Source of the DNA: Xanthobacteraceae bacterium
GTDB taxonomy: Bacteria; Pseudomonadota; Alphaproteobacteria; Rhizobiales; Xanthobacteraceae
Length of the DNA: 12,135 nt
Assembly: GCA_030043175.1 (NCBI GenBank)
Contig: JASHYD010000033.1
Coordinates: 1-12,135, forward strand
Direction: 5' to 3'
The notes beneath the pieces are model-generated. The model saw nothing but the letters and a program-made list of their open reading frames with translations. It was not told the DNA's origin and did not search any database. The translations under genes were made by a program, and so were the position numbers. Of this stretch, positions 6,195 through 12,135 are shown one piece after another (the stretch's first letter is position 1; every line of letters starts with the position of its first letter).

Positions 6195-6800
6195 TCAATC
6201 CGATGGGGTCGATGAGGGCTCGACGGACGGGGACATCACGGTCTCGCCGCGGAGCGCGCGATAGATTTCTTCCTCGCGCGCCTCCTTCACGCTGAAGCGC
6301 CGACCCGTAAAGACCGACAGGACTGCGTCCGCAACGTCGAGGACATACATCGTCAGGATCGCTCCGACCCCGACCGGAATACCGGCCCAGGGAAAACGCA
6401 TGTTGATTTCCGAGCCCGTCGACGTCTGGTTCGCCACAATATCCAGATAGCCGATGCCTTGCTTCAGCAAAACGGACAGGAAGACGATGACTGCAACGTT
6501 GAGCGCCTGCCGAATGAGCCAGCGCGTCCGCTCATTGAAGCCGATGAGACCCCAGCGGATGGCGAAGTGGACGCCTTTCCGGGCGCCGACGGCCGCTGCG
6601 AGCAAGCCGTACCAGACTAGGATGAACTGGGCGACCTCTTCGGTCCAGGCGGTCGGAGCTTGGATGACGTAGCGGATAAGAACCTCGAAGAACACGCTCG
6701 ACGCCATGACGCAGAGCAGTATTCCACAGATCACGATCAGCGCATTTTCGATCCAACGGCCAAGCTCCGCGAGATAGAATTGGATCTGAACGAGGATCAT
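6195..6800 (-). CDS. dctQ: TRAP transporter small permease subunit DctQ
   Basis: A 201-aa small membrane subunit that partners DctM. There are four hydrophobic segments at about 19-42, 57-72, 98-114 and 138-160. The typical DctQ signature is present: AWTEEVAQFILVWYGLLAA (51-69) followed by GARKGVHF (72-79). The C-terminus is a charged cytoplasmic tail (SVKEAREEEIYRALRG). Start ATG 6800 gives the canonical N-terminus, although the ribosome site before it is weak (GAG about 12 bases upstream). It directly follows the 3' fragment of a dctP (stop 6892) and is followed by dctM. This gives the usual dctPQM order in which only Q and M remain intact. Confidence 0.93.
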   Translation of the reverse strand: MILVQIQFYLAELGRWIENALIVICGILLCVMASSVFFEVLIRYVIQAPTAWTEEVAQFILVWYGLLAAAVGARKGVHFAIRWGLIGFNERTRWLIRQALNVAVIVFLSVLLKQGIGYLDIVANQTSTGSEINMRFPWAGIPVGVGAILTMYVLDVADAVLSVFTGRRFSVKEAREEEIYRALRGETVMSPSVEPSSTPSD

Positions 6801-6891
6801 TGCAGCAGCTCGCTCAAGCAGAGCGGCGGTTCACGGCTCGCCCCGCCGCGACGCTCGGTCGGGTCAGCACGCATGAAGTGGTCTCGCAGTA

Positions 6892-7053
6892 TCACGAAAA
6901 TGCGCGCACCTGTTCGATGAGATCGGCACCAATCCGGTCGGCCGCCTCCTTGTAGACAGCTTCCATCTTGTCGGAGAAGGCCTTTGGATTCTCCGTCTCG
7001 AACACCCGCAGTCCGCGCTCCTGCATGAAAGCAAGCGCGCTCTTCTCGCCCGA
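6892..7053 (-). pseudogene. 3' fragment of a TRAP substrate-binding protein gene (dctP)
   Basis: About 54 codons ending at TGA 6892-6894: GEKSALAFMQERGLRVFETE, then NPKAFSDKMEAVYKEAADRI and LIEQVRAFS. This is the C-terminal helix region typical of DctP proteins (FSDKM..VY.EA...G...I), and it aligns with the end of the broken dctP at 7311-8340, including a 23-base identical stretch (6962-6984 and 7386-7408). Everything upstream of 7053 belongs to a dehydrogenase gene instead, so at least 80 percent of this dctP is gone. Its position right before dctQ marks it as the original partner of dctQM. Confidence 0.85.
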
Positions 7054-7231
7054 TCATTAACGGCGTCTCGTGCAGAACGAACAGCCAATCGGACCGTTTG
7101 GCATTGGCAACGAGCTCGTCGACGCTGATTTGCCGGTCGAGATAAGGACACACGGTGACATCCGCGGCTTCGCGGAGGATGTCGAGCGCCACTTCCGGGA
7201 TCGGCTGTACAACAAAGACCTTCGGCTTCAT
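7054..7231 (-). pseudogene. 5' fragment of a D-2-hydroxyacid dehydrogenase gene
   Basis: The first about 59 codons from ATG 7231 read MKPKVFVVQPIPEVALDILR, then EAADVTVCPYLDRQISVDEL and RSDWLFVLHETP. They closely match the first 58 residues of the intact dehydrogenase at 9789-10817. At about 7054-7062 the similarity stops and out-of-frame dctP sequence begins, so the reading frame continues to 6797 as a meaningless tail. NAD-binding and catalytic parts are absent. GAGGT lies about 10 bases upstream of the ATG, so a short chimeric product could still be translated. The fusion point looks like a deletion that removed the rest of the dehydrogenase and the front of dctP. Confidence 0.85.
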
Positions 7232-7310
7232 GCAAATGACCTCAGCTTGGTAGTGTTGCGGCTCTCAGCGAATCCGCAGTGAATATTGAGGACCTGCTCA
7301 AGGAGCCCGC

Positions 7311-8340
7311 TCAACGCGCAGCGAGGCTGCGCGCCTGCTCGACGATGTCCGATCCGGCCGTTGGGCGGCTTCATTGTAAATGGCGTCCATCTTGTCGGAG
7401 AAGGCCTTGGGGTCCTCCATGGGAAAGATCTGGATCCCCTCTTCCTCCAAGGGGTGAGGTTGCTCTTCTGGCTCTTAAGCACCTCCTCGACCTGGGCGTC
7501 GACGGCCGGTTGGCCGGCCATTCGCACGACGGCTTGGTCCTCAAGGCTGAGCTTGTCCATGAACTTCTTCGATACGATCGGTATGCTTAAGACGCAGTAG
7601 TGGTTCGTGAGTGTCATGTAATTCGTGACCTGGTAAATGAGGTCCACGGGCGACGTGCTGCCACAATGAGCCCGGTTTGCACGGACGTGTACAACGCATT
7701 GAATTCCACGACGGTCGGGATTCCCCCGAAGGTTAGTATGGCGTCGCGTTGCATCTTGCTCGGCTCGACGGTAATCTTGAGGCTGGCAATATCCGCCGGC
7801 GTTTTCACCGGGCGCCTGCTGTTCCACAGGTTCCGCGATCCATCGGTGGCGCAGCCCAATACCTCGCAGCCGAATGCCTCGTTGATCTTCTGCTTGAGAC
7901 GTGCACCGACCGGGCCATTGGAGAATCGAAGGACCTGCTTGACGTCCCTTGTAGAGGAACGGGAGATTGAACACGTCGACCTCGGCAACGGCAGTGCTGA
8001 GGAAATCGAATTGGTCATCGGCTTGTTGCTGCCAAGCTGGGAATCCGGAAAGATCTCAACCTCGATGCGGCCGGAGGTGCGGCTTTGCACGAGCTCCTTC
8101 AGCACCAGGGCGGACTTGATGTGAGGAGCGCCGATCGGGCTGTCGCTGCCAAACCGCATGGTGATGGGTGCACCCGAAGGCTGTGAGGCCGGCCCGACCG
8201 TGAGACTGCTCTTGAGGCCGCTCCTGCGCGTGAATGGCCGGCGCAACGCCTCCACTTTGATTTTGGGCTGACGAATGATCCGCTTGATCGAAATCGAACC
8301 ACGCTCCCGTTGAATTGACGCCACCGCAACGCTGTCAGCC
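7311..8340 (-). pseudogene. TRAP substrate-binding protein gene (dctP), multiply frameshifted
   Basis: A near full-length relative of the intact DctP at 11309, broken in at least four places. The segments in order are: a TAT-like FTRRSGLKSS with most of the signal-peptide core deleted; MRFGSDSPIGAPH ... FPDSQLGSN ... MTNSI (to about 8004); a different frame with TAVAEVDVFNLPFLYKG (about 8000-7950); back to the first frame for DVKQVLRFSNGPVGARLKQK ... AFGCEV ... VKTPADIASLKITV ... YTSVQTGLI (to about 7655); shifted again for VDLIYQVTNYMTLTNHYCVL ... VSKKFMDKLS (7647-7461); shifted again for EEEGIQIFPMEDPKAFSDKM (from 7447); and a last shift near 7355 giving DIVEQARSLAAR and a stop at 7311-7313. 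It lies just after the MFS gene. The 5' limit is vague and no convincing start codon remains. The protein cannot be functional. Confidence 0.88.
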
Positions 8341-8345
8341 AGCAA

Positions 8346-9785
8346 TTAGGATGGAGCGGCGCGCTTGCGGAGCCCATCGGCGGCATCGGGCGCAAGGCGG
8401 TGAAAGTCCAGATACGCGGTCATTGCGAGCACCCCGACGACCCAGAATGCGATCTGGAAATCGCGACCGGTCACGGCATCGACAGTGGGGTGCAACAGGC
8501 CGCCCAGGCGCAGCGAAACCGCTGCGATCGCGATTCCGAGCCCGCTCCCCATCTGGTTCATCATGCTGAACAGCGTATTGGCGCCGCTCATCCGGGGCTG
8601 CGGCACATCGGCGAATGCCAGCGTGTTGAGCGTCGTGTACTGCATCGACCGCGCAAGCCCGCTGATGAAGAGCAGCGGCACGATCACGGCCTTGGGAGTG
8701 CTAGGTGTGAGCAGGCTGCATCCGAAGATGGTCGCAATCGCAATGCAACCGTTGGCCAGCAGCGTCGTCTTGAAGCCGAGCCAGTTGAGCACGCTGCTGG
8801 TCGCAGGCTTCATCCCGAGATTGCCGGCGAACAGAGCCAGCAACAGGAGCCCGGAAGCGAACGGATCGAGGCCGAAAACGAGCTGGAACAGGAGCGGGAG
8901 CAGGAACGGCAGCGCCGCGATGGCAGCCCGGAATGCAATGCCGCCGCGCACCCCGATCATGAAGGTCGGCACCCGGAATGGCTGCAGGTCGATCAGTGGG
9001 TGCTTACTGCGCAGCATGTGCCGAATGGTCAAAGCGCCGATGCCAAGGCTCAGGGCCACCATGAATCCGCCCGCGGTGGCGCTCAGGTGTCCTCGTCCGA
9101 GCGATTCGAGACTGTAAACCAATCCGGCGCTCGCGAGCCCGGTCATCGCAAACCCCAACCAATCGAACGGTCCCCGGCCGTCGCCGCGCACGTTCGGGAT
9201 CAGCGCGAGCGCGAGCGTGACGGCGATCAGGCCAAGCGGGACGTTCAGCAGGAAGATCCAACGCCAGGAGGCATAGGTGGTGATCAGGCCGCCAAGCGGC
9301 GGCCCAAGGATTGGCGCGGACAAGGCCGGCCAGGTCAGATAGGCGATCGCTCGCATCAGGTGCTGCTTCTCGGCGTTGCGCAGTACTATCAGGCGCCCGG
9401 TCGGAACCATCATGGCGCCGCCCACGCCTTGCAGCACGCGCGCGGCGATGAACTGCCAAAGCTCCTGACTCAATCCGCAAAGAATCGACGCGAAGGTGAA
9501 GACCACGATGGCGGACGTGAAGACGGTGCGGCCTCCGAACTTGTCGGCCACCCATCCGCTCGCCGGAATGAAGACTGCCAGCGTGAGCAGATAGGCCGAC
9601 ATGCCGACATTAAGATCGACCGCCGCAACGGCGAACGAACTCGCCATCTGCGGCAGCGCGGTCGCAATCACGGTACCGTCAAGCTGCTCCATGAACATGG
9701 AACCGGCGACCAGAAGCGCGATCATCCTGGCTTGTCGTTGCATTTCGTTCATGGAGAACTCTGGGATGGAATCACGCGCGGGCAT
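8346..9785 (-). CDS. MFS transporter, DHA2 (EmrB/QacA-type) drug-efflux family
   Basis: A 479-aa inner-membrane proton-driven exporter. Family motifs are in order: LDGTVIATALPQM (35-47, equivalent of the LDxTIVNVALP signature, with Gly-Thr-Val-Ile-Ala in its centre), GWVADKFGGRTVF (77-89, motif A), ARVLQGVGGAMMVP (115-128, motif B), GPPLGG (160-165, motif C) and WRWIFLLNVPLG (173-184). About 14 hydrophobic segments fit the DHA2 class. It is intact to TAA 8346-8348. ATG 9785 lies 3 bases after the dehydrogenase stop, suggesting coupled translation. ATG 9752 (MNEMQRQARM) is an alternative that gives a more typical N-terminus. Neither has a strong ribosome site. Pairing with a 2-hydroxyacid dehydrogenase suggests export of a related acid or toxic compound, but this is inference and the substrate is not known. 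Confidence 0.9.
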   Translation of the reverse strand: MPARDSIPEFSMNEMQRQARMIALLVAGSMFMEQLDGTVIATALPQMASSFAVAAVDLNVGMSAYLLTLAVFIPASGWVADKFGGRTVFTSAIVVFTFASILCGLSQELWQFIAARVLQGVGGAMMVPTGRLIVLRNAEKQHLMRAIAYLTWPALSAPILGPPLGGLITTYASWRWIFLLNVPLGLIAVTLALALIPNVRGDGRGPFDWLGFAMTGLASAGLVYSLESLGRGHLSATAGGFMVALSLGIGALTIRHMLRSKHPLIDLQPFRVPTFMIGVRGGIAFRAAIAALPFLLPLLFQLVFGLDPFASGLLLLALFAGNLGMKPATSSVLNWLGFKTTLLANGCIAIATIFGCSLLTPSTPKAVIVPLLFISGLARSMQYTTLNTLAFADVPQPRMSGANTLFSMMNQMGSGLGIAIAAVSLRLGGLLHPTVDAVTGRDFQIAFWVVGVLAMTAYLDFHRLAPDAADGLRKRAAPS

Positions 9786-9788
9786 TGG

Positions 9789-10817
9789 TCAGGCGTCTGC
9801 ATAGATTTCAGGATTGAGCAGCGATGCGCGCCCGCCCCGCATCATCTCGACCATGCCACGTGCGACCATGACCCCCTTGCCGCCGCGCACGTCCCAGGTT
9901 GCGCCGCCGTTGTGAGGCGCAAGGATGACATTGTCGAGCTTGCAGAGCTCCTCCGGGACCCAAGGCTCGGTTGAGGGCGAGTGATCGTCGATATAGGGCT
10001 CGTTCCAATAGACATCGAGTGCAGCGCCGCCGATCCGCTTCTCCTGCAGCGCCCGGATCAGCTCGGGCTCGTCCACGATCCGGCCCCGCCCCGTGTTGAT
10101 CAAATAGGCCTTTGGCTTCATCAGGCCGAATTCACGCTTGCCGAACAGCTTGTGCGTGCTCGGGTTGTAATCGCAGGCGATGCAGATGAAATCGCTTCGC
10201 CGGATCAGGTCATCGAGCTGAGGCACCCACTCGACGTCGAGCTCCTTTTCCCGGGCAACCGGCAAGCGGGTCCGCTTGGTGTAGAGCGTATGCATCTCGA
10301 AGGCCTTGATGCGGGGCGCCATGATCTCGGCAACCTTGCCCAAACCGATCAGGCCCACCGTTTTCCCCGGGCAGCCGATGCCCATCAAGGCCATAGTCTG
10401 CTCCTGGCGAAACTTGCCGCAGCGCGTGTAGCGATCGGAATCGACCAGACGGTACGCCAGCCCGAGCACCATGGCCATGGTCAGATCGGCGGTCGCGCGC
10501 GACACCGTGGGCGAGAGCTTGGGATCGCCTATGACGATCGGGATCCTGCGGGCGTTGGCGACTTCCATGTCGATGTGCGGGGTTGACGAAGCGAACGAGC
10601 CGATCCCCTTGAGATTCGGATTGGCATTGATCACCTCAGCGGTCACGCTCGTTTCATGCATGACCAGCAGCCAATCGGCTCGCGCCGCAGCCGTGGCCAG
10701 CTCGTCAACGCTAATCTGCCGGTCCATGTAGGGATAGACCGACACGTCGGCGGCCTCCCGCAGCACATCCAGCGCCGCCTCCGGGATCGGTTGCACGACA
10801 AAGACTTTCGGTCGCAT
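9789..10817 (-). CDS. D-isomer-specific 2-hydroxyacid dehydrogenase, NAD(P)-dependent
   Basis: A 342-aa cytoplasmic enzyme that interconverts 2-oxoacids and D-2-hydroxyacids with NAD(P)H. It has the family's two-domain layout: an N-terminal substrate domain (about 1-115), the nucleotide-binding domain with GLIGLGKVA (155-163), and the C-terminal helix. The catalytic triad is complete: Arg244 in NTGRGRIVDE, Glu273 in DVYWNEP and His302 in APHNGG. The frame is open to 10931, but ATG 10817 is chosen because MRPKVFVVQPIPE starts there, AAAGGAGGGAGGG lies 5-11 bases upstream, and the broken paralogue at 7231 starts at the same residue. It is followed after 3 bases by the MFS gene. It faces the divergent dctP at 11309, a setting that fits catabolism of an acid imported by that TRAP system. 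The exact substrate cannot be read from sequence. Confidence 0.93.
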   Translation of the reverse strand: MRPKVFVVQPIPEAALDVLREAADVSVYPYMDRQISVDELATAAARADWLLVMHETSVTAEVINANPNLKGIGSFASSTPHIDMEVANARRIPIVIGDPKLSPTVSRATADLTMAMVLGLAYRLVDSDRYTRCGKFRQEQTMALMGIGCPGKTVGLIGLGKVAEIMAPRIKAFEMHTLYTKRTRLPVAREKELDVEWVPQLDDLIRRSDFICIACDYNPSTHKLFGKREFGLMKPKAYLINTGRGRIVDEPELIRALQEKRIGGAALDVYWNEPYIDDHSPSTEPWVPEELCKLDNVILAPHNGGATWDVRGGKGVMVARGMVEMMRGGRASLLNPEIYADA

Positions 10818-11308
10818 GAGGCACCCTCCCTCCTTTGATTTCGCCCGGCTGCGCCGTCCTGACGAGATGATCGGGCGGCGGAGTTCCGGCGGGCGCGGCA
10901 TCATTGTCATCCGCCGGCTGGACCTCCGCAATGTCCGCCATTGTCAGTGGTGCCCTGATGCTCGAGGATGCGACCAATCAACCCGCTCGCCTAGAAATTC
11001 CTGCAGGGCTGGGAGGGACGCCAGCCAACAATCTCAAACGACATTCAAGAGTTTGGCGGCGAGACGGCTGCGCCGCAAATCCTTTTTGGCATTTTAACAG
11101 CGCAGAAATTGCCTTTGCTGCGTCGACTTGCAGATGGCGGGTGGGCGCGCCCACTCAACCACGGATCCGATTGTATCAAAGCTACCAAGCCTTGACCCAG
11201 GCAGTGCACATATTGGCGCGTTTTTTGCGTGTTACGGTCAGTGGGGGATCGCGAAGCTCGTGATTTGGTCGACAATACGTCGCCCCAGCAATGGGAGGTG
11301 ATGCGAAA
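10818..11308. other. Divergent intergenic region between dehydrogenase and dctP
   Basis: 491 bases separating two oppositely transcribed genes. It should hold both promoters and a shared regulatory site. Open frames cross it, but their products are not protein-like. A perfect 14-base palindrome (11141-11154) is the best operator candidate. A TTGACC at about 11192 could be a -35 box for dctP, but I see no good -10 at the right spacing. The GGGAGG ribosome site of dctP is at 11293-11298. Confidence 0.45.
11141..11154. promoter_or_regulatory. Perfect 14-base palindrome, candidate operator
   Basis: GTGGGCGCGCCCAC is its own reverse complement. It lies about 155 bases upstream of the dctP start in the divergent intergenic region. 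Its symmetry fits a dimeric regulator site, but GC-only palindromes also arise by chance and no regulator gene is in the window. Confidence 0.3.
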
Positions 11309-12135
11309 ATGAACCGACAGATCAATTTTCGAGCACAAACAAACGTCCGTTCATTCACGCGCAGGAGCACACTCAAGGGTGGGTTGGCACTCGGGGCCGG
11401 CGTCGCGGTCGGCCCGTTCGCAATCATCGGAAGGGCTTCGGCCGCACCGATTAGGATGCGCTTCGGCAGCGACAGTCCGATCGGGGCGCCTCACACCAAA
11501 TCCGCCCTAGTGATGAAGGAACTGATCGAAAGCCGCACAGCCGGGCGAGTCCAGGTCACGGTCTTCCCGGACGGTCAGCTCGGCGGCAACACGGCGATGA
11601 CAAATTCCATCAAGGCCGGGACGCTCGACGCGGTCGTCACCGCGGTGTCGATCATCAGCCCAGCCGTTCCCGAGATCGATGTGTTCAGCCTTCCGTTCCT
11701 CTATCAAGACGCCGTGGAGGCACTTCGAGTCGCTAACGGTTCGTTCGGCGCCAAGCTGGTGCCGAAGGTCAATGCAGCCTTCGGCTGCGAGGTCATAGGG
11801 TTCACCACGGACGGCGTGACGGAGCTTTACACCAAAACGCATCAGGTCAAGAAGCCGGAGGACATCGTCGGCCTCAAGGTCGGGGTCGCGAGCAGCAAGA
11901 TCCAGCGTGACACGATGCTGGCATTCGGCGCCATTCCAACCGTATTGGATATCACGGCGAACTACACGTCGCTGCAGACAGGCCTCATCAACAGCACGGC
12001 GAAGACCCGTCCGGACGTGATCCAGCTGAAGATCTATCAGGTCGTCAAGTACCTGACACTCGCCAGCCTCTACAGCATGCCGAATCTGCTGATGGTCTCG
12101 AAGAAGTTCCTGGACAAGCTGACGCCGCAGGATCG
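11309..12135 (+). CDS. dctP: TRAP transporter substrate-binding protein DctP (partial, runs off right edge)
   Basis: 275 residues are visible with no stop, out of about 330 expected. This is the periplasmic solute-binding subunit that delivers substrate to DctQM. The signal peptide is TAT type: FTRRSTLKGG (16-25, twin Arg18-Arg19), hydrophobic core ALGAGVAVGPFAII, and an ASA cleavage site (43-45). The DctP fold follows: MRFGSDSPIGAPHTKSA, FPDGQLGGNTAM, IDVFSLPFLY (123-132), VKKPEDIVGLKVGV (180-193), YTSLQTGLI (219-227) and MVSKKFLDKL (262-271). At 192 the residue is Gly (LKVGV) where the family nearly always has the carboxylate-binding Arg (LKIRV). The usual GFR of the other lobe is also absent (DGVTELYT, 168-175). 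ATG 11309 has GGGAGG 10 bases upstream. It probably opens a dctPQM operon continuing to the right, divergent from the dehydrogenase. Confidence 0.93.
   Translation, partial: MNRQINFRAQTNVRSFTRRSTLKGGLALGAGVAVGPFAIIGRASAAPIRMRFGSDSPIGAPHTKSALVMKELIESRTAGRVQVTVFPDGQLGGNTAMTNSIKAGTLDAVVTAVSIISPAVPEIDVFSLPFLYQDAVEALRVANGSFGAKLVPKVNAAFGCEVIGFTTDGVTELYTKTHQVKKPEDIVGLKVGVASSKIQRDTMLAFGAIPTVLDITANYTSLQTGLINSTAKTRPDVIQLKIYQVVKYLTLASLYSMPNLLMVSKKFLDKLTPQD

Noticed and set aside
6962..7408. 23-base identical stretch at 6962-6984 and 7386-7408
   Set aside because: It is not an independent repeat element. Both copies encode the same conserved FSDKM region of the two dctP remnants.
8400..9974. 524-codon plus-strand open frame
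   Set aside because: It lies antisense to the MFS gene and the end of the dehydrogenase gene, both with clear family motifs. Its translation is His/Arg/Glu/Gln-rich without any domain, typical of an antisense shadow in GC-rich DNA.
10886..10917. 7-base inverted repeat (CCGGCGG / CCGCCGG) upstream of the dehydrogenase
   Set aside because: The stem is short, the loop is 18 bases, and such GC repeats are common by chance here. There is no T-run or regulatory context.
10904..11263. 119-codon plus-strand open frame in the divergent intergenic region
   Set aside because: There is no ribosome site and no hydrophobic or domain pattern, and it overlaps the expected promoter region of dctP.

Overview
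The window looks like chromosomal accessory DNA of a Bradyrhizobium-type alphaproteobacterium. This is inferred from the high G+C, from a signal-peptide protein with Pro/Val/Ala repeats, and from a one-membrane-segment protein ending in a Cys-rich CFPSASAV...GTRCWYP tail of the kind common in that group. No RNA gene, insertion sequence or CRISPR array was recognised.

Layout. Bases 1-2320 hold plus-strand orphan genes: a small secreted protein (427-693) with a terminator, and a membrane-anchored hypothetical (1476-2303). A possible 31-aa minus-strand ORF lies between them. Bases 2321-4820 are gene-poor and decayed, with everything on the minus strand: a 44-aa hydrophobic protein (2565-2699), a broken ATP-dependent DNA ligase nucleotidyltransferase domain (2817-3450), a partial duplicate (3568-3747) of the conserved hypothetical next door, that hypothetical itself (3779-4264), and a broken agmatinase-family ureohydrolase (4275-4817). 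Bases 4895-6800 carry intact TRAP transporter membrane genes dctM and dctQ. Upstream of them (6892-8340) lie three broken pieces: the 3' end of a dctP, joined directly to the first 60 codons of a 2-hydroxyacid dehydrogenase, and a nearly full-length dctP with at least four frameshifts. Bases 8346-10817 hold two intact genes, an MFS (DHA2-type) exporter and a D-2-hydroxyacid dehydrogenase. After a 491-bp divergent intergenic region, an intact TAT-signal dctP starts at 11309 and runs off the right edge.

How it fits together. Dehydrogenase and dctP genes occur here in intact and broken forms. This suggests that a TRAP uptake plus 2-hydroxyacid oxidation locus was duplicated and that the minus-strand copy has since lost its binding protein and second dehydrogenase. 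The membrane pair DctQM would be an orphan unless the divergent DctP at 11309 supplies the binding protein. The intact DctP and the broken full-length one both lack the arginine that normally clamps the substrate carboxylate in this family, so the ligand may be atypical. I did not find a clearly new multi-gene system. The most notable signals are the chimeric junction near 7054, the 89-bp duplication at 3586/3890, and the short hydrophobic ORF at 2565-2699.
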